Shown in pieces: positions 12,884 through 13,660 of a stretch of DNA of 13,660 bases. The position numbers and the translations under genes were made by a program. Source of the DNA: CAYPOY01 sp964412395 (GTDB taxonomy: Bacteria; Chloroflexota; Anaerolineae; B4-G1). Positions within the stretch are counted from its first letter, which is position 1, and each line of letters opens with the position of its first letter. The notes beneath the pieces were generated by a model. That model worked only from the letters and a program-made list of their open reading frames with translations. It did not search any database and was not told where the DNA came from. Where the stretch lies: the NCBI GenBank assembly GCA_964412395.1, contig CAYPOY010000123.1:1-13660 (forward strand), in the 5' to 3' direction.

Positions 12884-13660
12884 TTATATGAGTTTCAGTT
12901 CTCTGAGGCGCAGAGCCAGTCGCCTCCCTTTCTCTGGCCCTGACTCACCTTCGATGAATTCGCACCGTATCTCCCGCTCAGGGATGAACAGTTCCTCCAT
13001 CTCGATCCGTAACGTCTCCGACCCAATCTCGGCTGGATCGAGGTCCAGGTCAGCGGCAGACCAGACGGGAATTTTCGTTCGCATAGCCGCTCTGATGCCT
13101 CTGACCGAAGCATAACGGGGCACGTTGCTCTCGTCATTGGTGATGGTAGCCAGGAAGGGCAGGGGGGTCTCCAGAATCTCATACCCACCTTCGATTGGCC
13201 GCTTCAGGCGCATCTTGCCATCCTTCGGCTCCAGGTTAGCCGCCAGGGTGACGCAAGGGAGACCCATCTTCTCCGCCAGGAACGGCCCTACGAGCCCCAA
13301 TTCCACATCCCCGGCCTGCCGGCCACACAGCACCCCGTCAAACTCACCTAACTTGTGCAGCGCGGCGGCCAGAATATGCGCTTTGCCAAAGGAATCGGCG
13401 CCCTCAAAAGCCGGGTCAGAAATGAGCACGGTCTCATCTGCGCCCATGGCCAGCGCCGTGTGCAGGGATTCCACTGCTTCCTTCTGGCCGATGGTAATGA
13501 CGGTCACCTTGCCGTCTGTTCTCTCTTTCAGTTGCAAGGCGGCCTCAAGCGCGATTGCGTCGAAATCGCTGATGACAAGCACCTGTCTTCCCCGTATCTG
13601 CTTCTTCTTGACAGGATCAATCTGAAATACGTGGGGAGGTATCTCGGGATCAATAATCTG
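12884..13660 (-). CDS. etfB: Electron transfer flavoprotein beta subunit (FixA/EtfB), 5' end cut by window
   Basis: EtfB is the partner of EtfA; it binds AMP or, in bifurcating types, a second FAD. The reading frame stays open to the right edge, giving 258 residues, so the true start lies outside the window. A GTG at 13582 is not the start, because the 26 codons before it read as EtfB sequence (DPEIPP, then KKKQIRGRQ ahead of VLVISDFDAIALEAA). Downstream come ITIGQKEAVESLHTALAMGADE, ADSFGKAHILAAAL, the family signature CGRQAGDVELGLVGPFLAE and TPLPFLATITNDESNVPRYAS, all typical of EtfB. Full-length EtfB is about 250-265 residues, so only a short N-terminal part is missing. It is the first visible gene of the etfB-etfA-glpA unit; its promoter is outside the window. 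Confidence 0.95.
   Translation of the reverse strand, partial: QIIDPEIPPHVFQIDPVKKKQIRGRQVLVISDFDAIALEAALQLKERTDGKVTVITIGQKEAVESLHTALAMGADETVLISDPAFEGADSFGKAHILAAALHKLGEFDGVLCGRQAGDVELGLVGPFLAEKMGLPCVTLAANLEPKDGKMRLKRPIEGGYEILETPLPFLATITNDESNVPRYASVRGIRAAMRTKIPVWSAADLDLDPAEIGSETLRIEMEELFIPEREIRCEFIEGESGPEKGRRLALRLRELKLI

Overview
The window is a GC-rich (about 60% by eye), densely coding bacterial chromosome segment. It has no RNA genes, transposases, phage genes or CRISPR arrays that I can see. The gene mix suggests a Chloroflexota (Anaerolineae-like) or related environmental lineage: RtcB with archease, a DhaM-HPr-enzyme I fusion, an ETF-linked dehydrogenase, GC-rich palindromic repeats and near-leaderless promoters. 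No taxonomic marker is present, so this is only an inference.

Left part (1-2000, minus strand): archease followed by the RNA ligase RtcB, a classic RNA repair/tRNA splicing pair, with a 24-bp tandem repeat running off the left edge just past rtcB. Positions 2000-2305 form a divergent promoter region with a strong sigma70-type promoter pointing right.

Centre left (2306-5938, plus strand): a BaiN/HI0933-type flavoprotein, a five-helix membrane protein with a C-terminal DUF1566/Lcl-like domain, and a ketopantoate-reductase-family enzyme with its own promoter. These three have no evident shared function.

Right part (5978-13660, all minus strand, so read from the right edge): etfB (5' end cut by the window), etfA, a GlpA-like FAD glycerol-3-phosphate dehydrogenase without the usual iron-sulfur tail, a small two-helix membrane protein, a 72-residue ORF carrying a palindromic repeat, a SAM methyltransferase with a cysteine-rich tail, a DJ-1/PfpI protein, and a giant DhaM that carries its own HPr and complete enzyme I.

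The right part can be read as a glycerol/dihydroxyacetone module. GlpA would oxidise glycerol 3-phosphate to DHAP and pass electrons to EtfAB. The DhaM fusion would carry phosphate from PEP to a dihydroxyacetone kinase (DhaK/DhaL) that is not in this window. The DJ-1/PfpI protein might handle reactive trioses. The gene identities are well supported; the shared pathway is inferred from proximity. The most interesting points are the self-contained PEP-to-DhaM phosphorelay, the short GlpA next to etfBA, the small-ORF/methyltransferase/PfpI cluster, and the perfect 15-bp hairpin between etfB and etfA.
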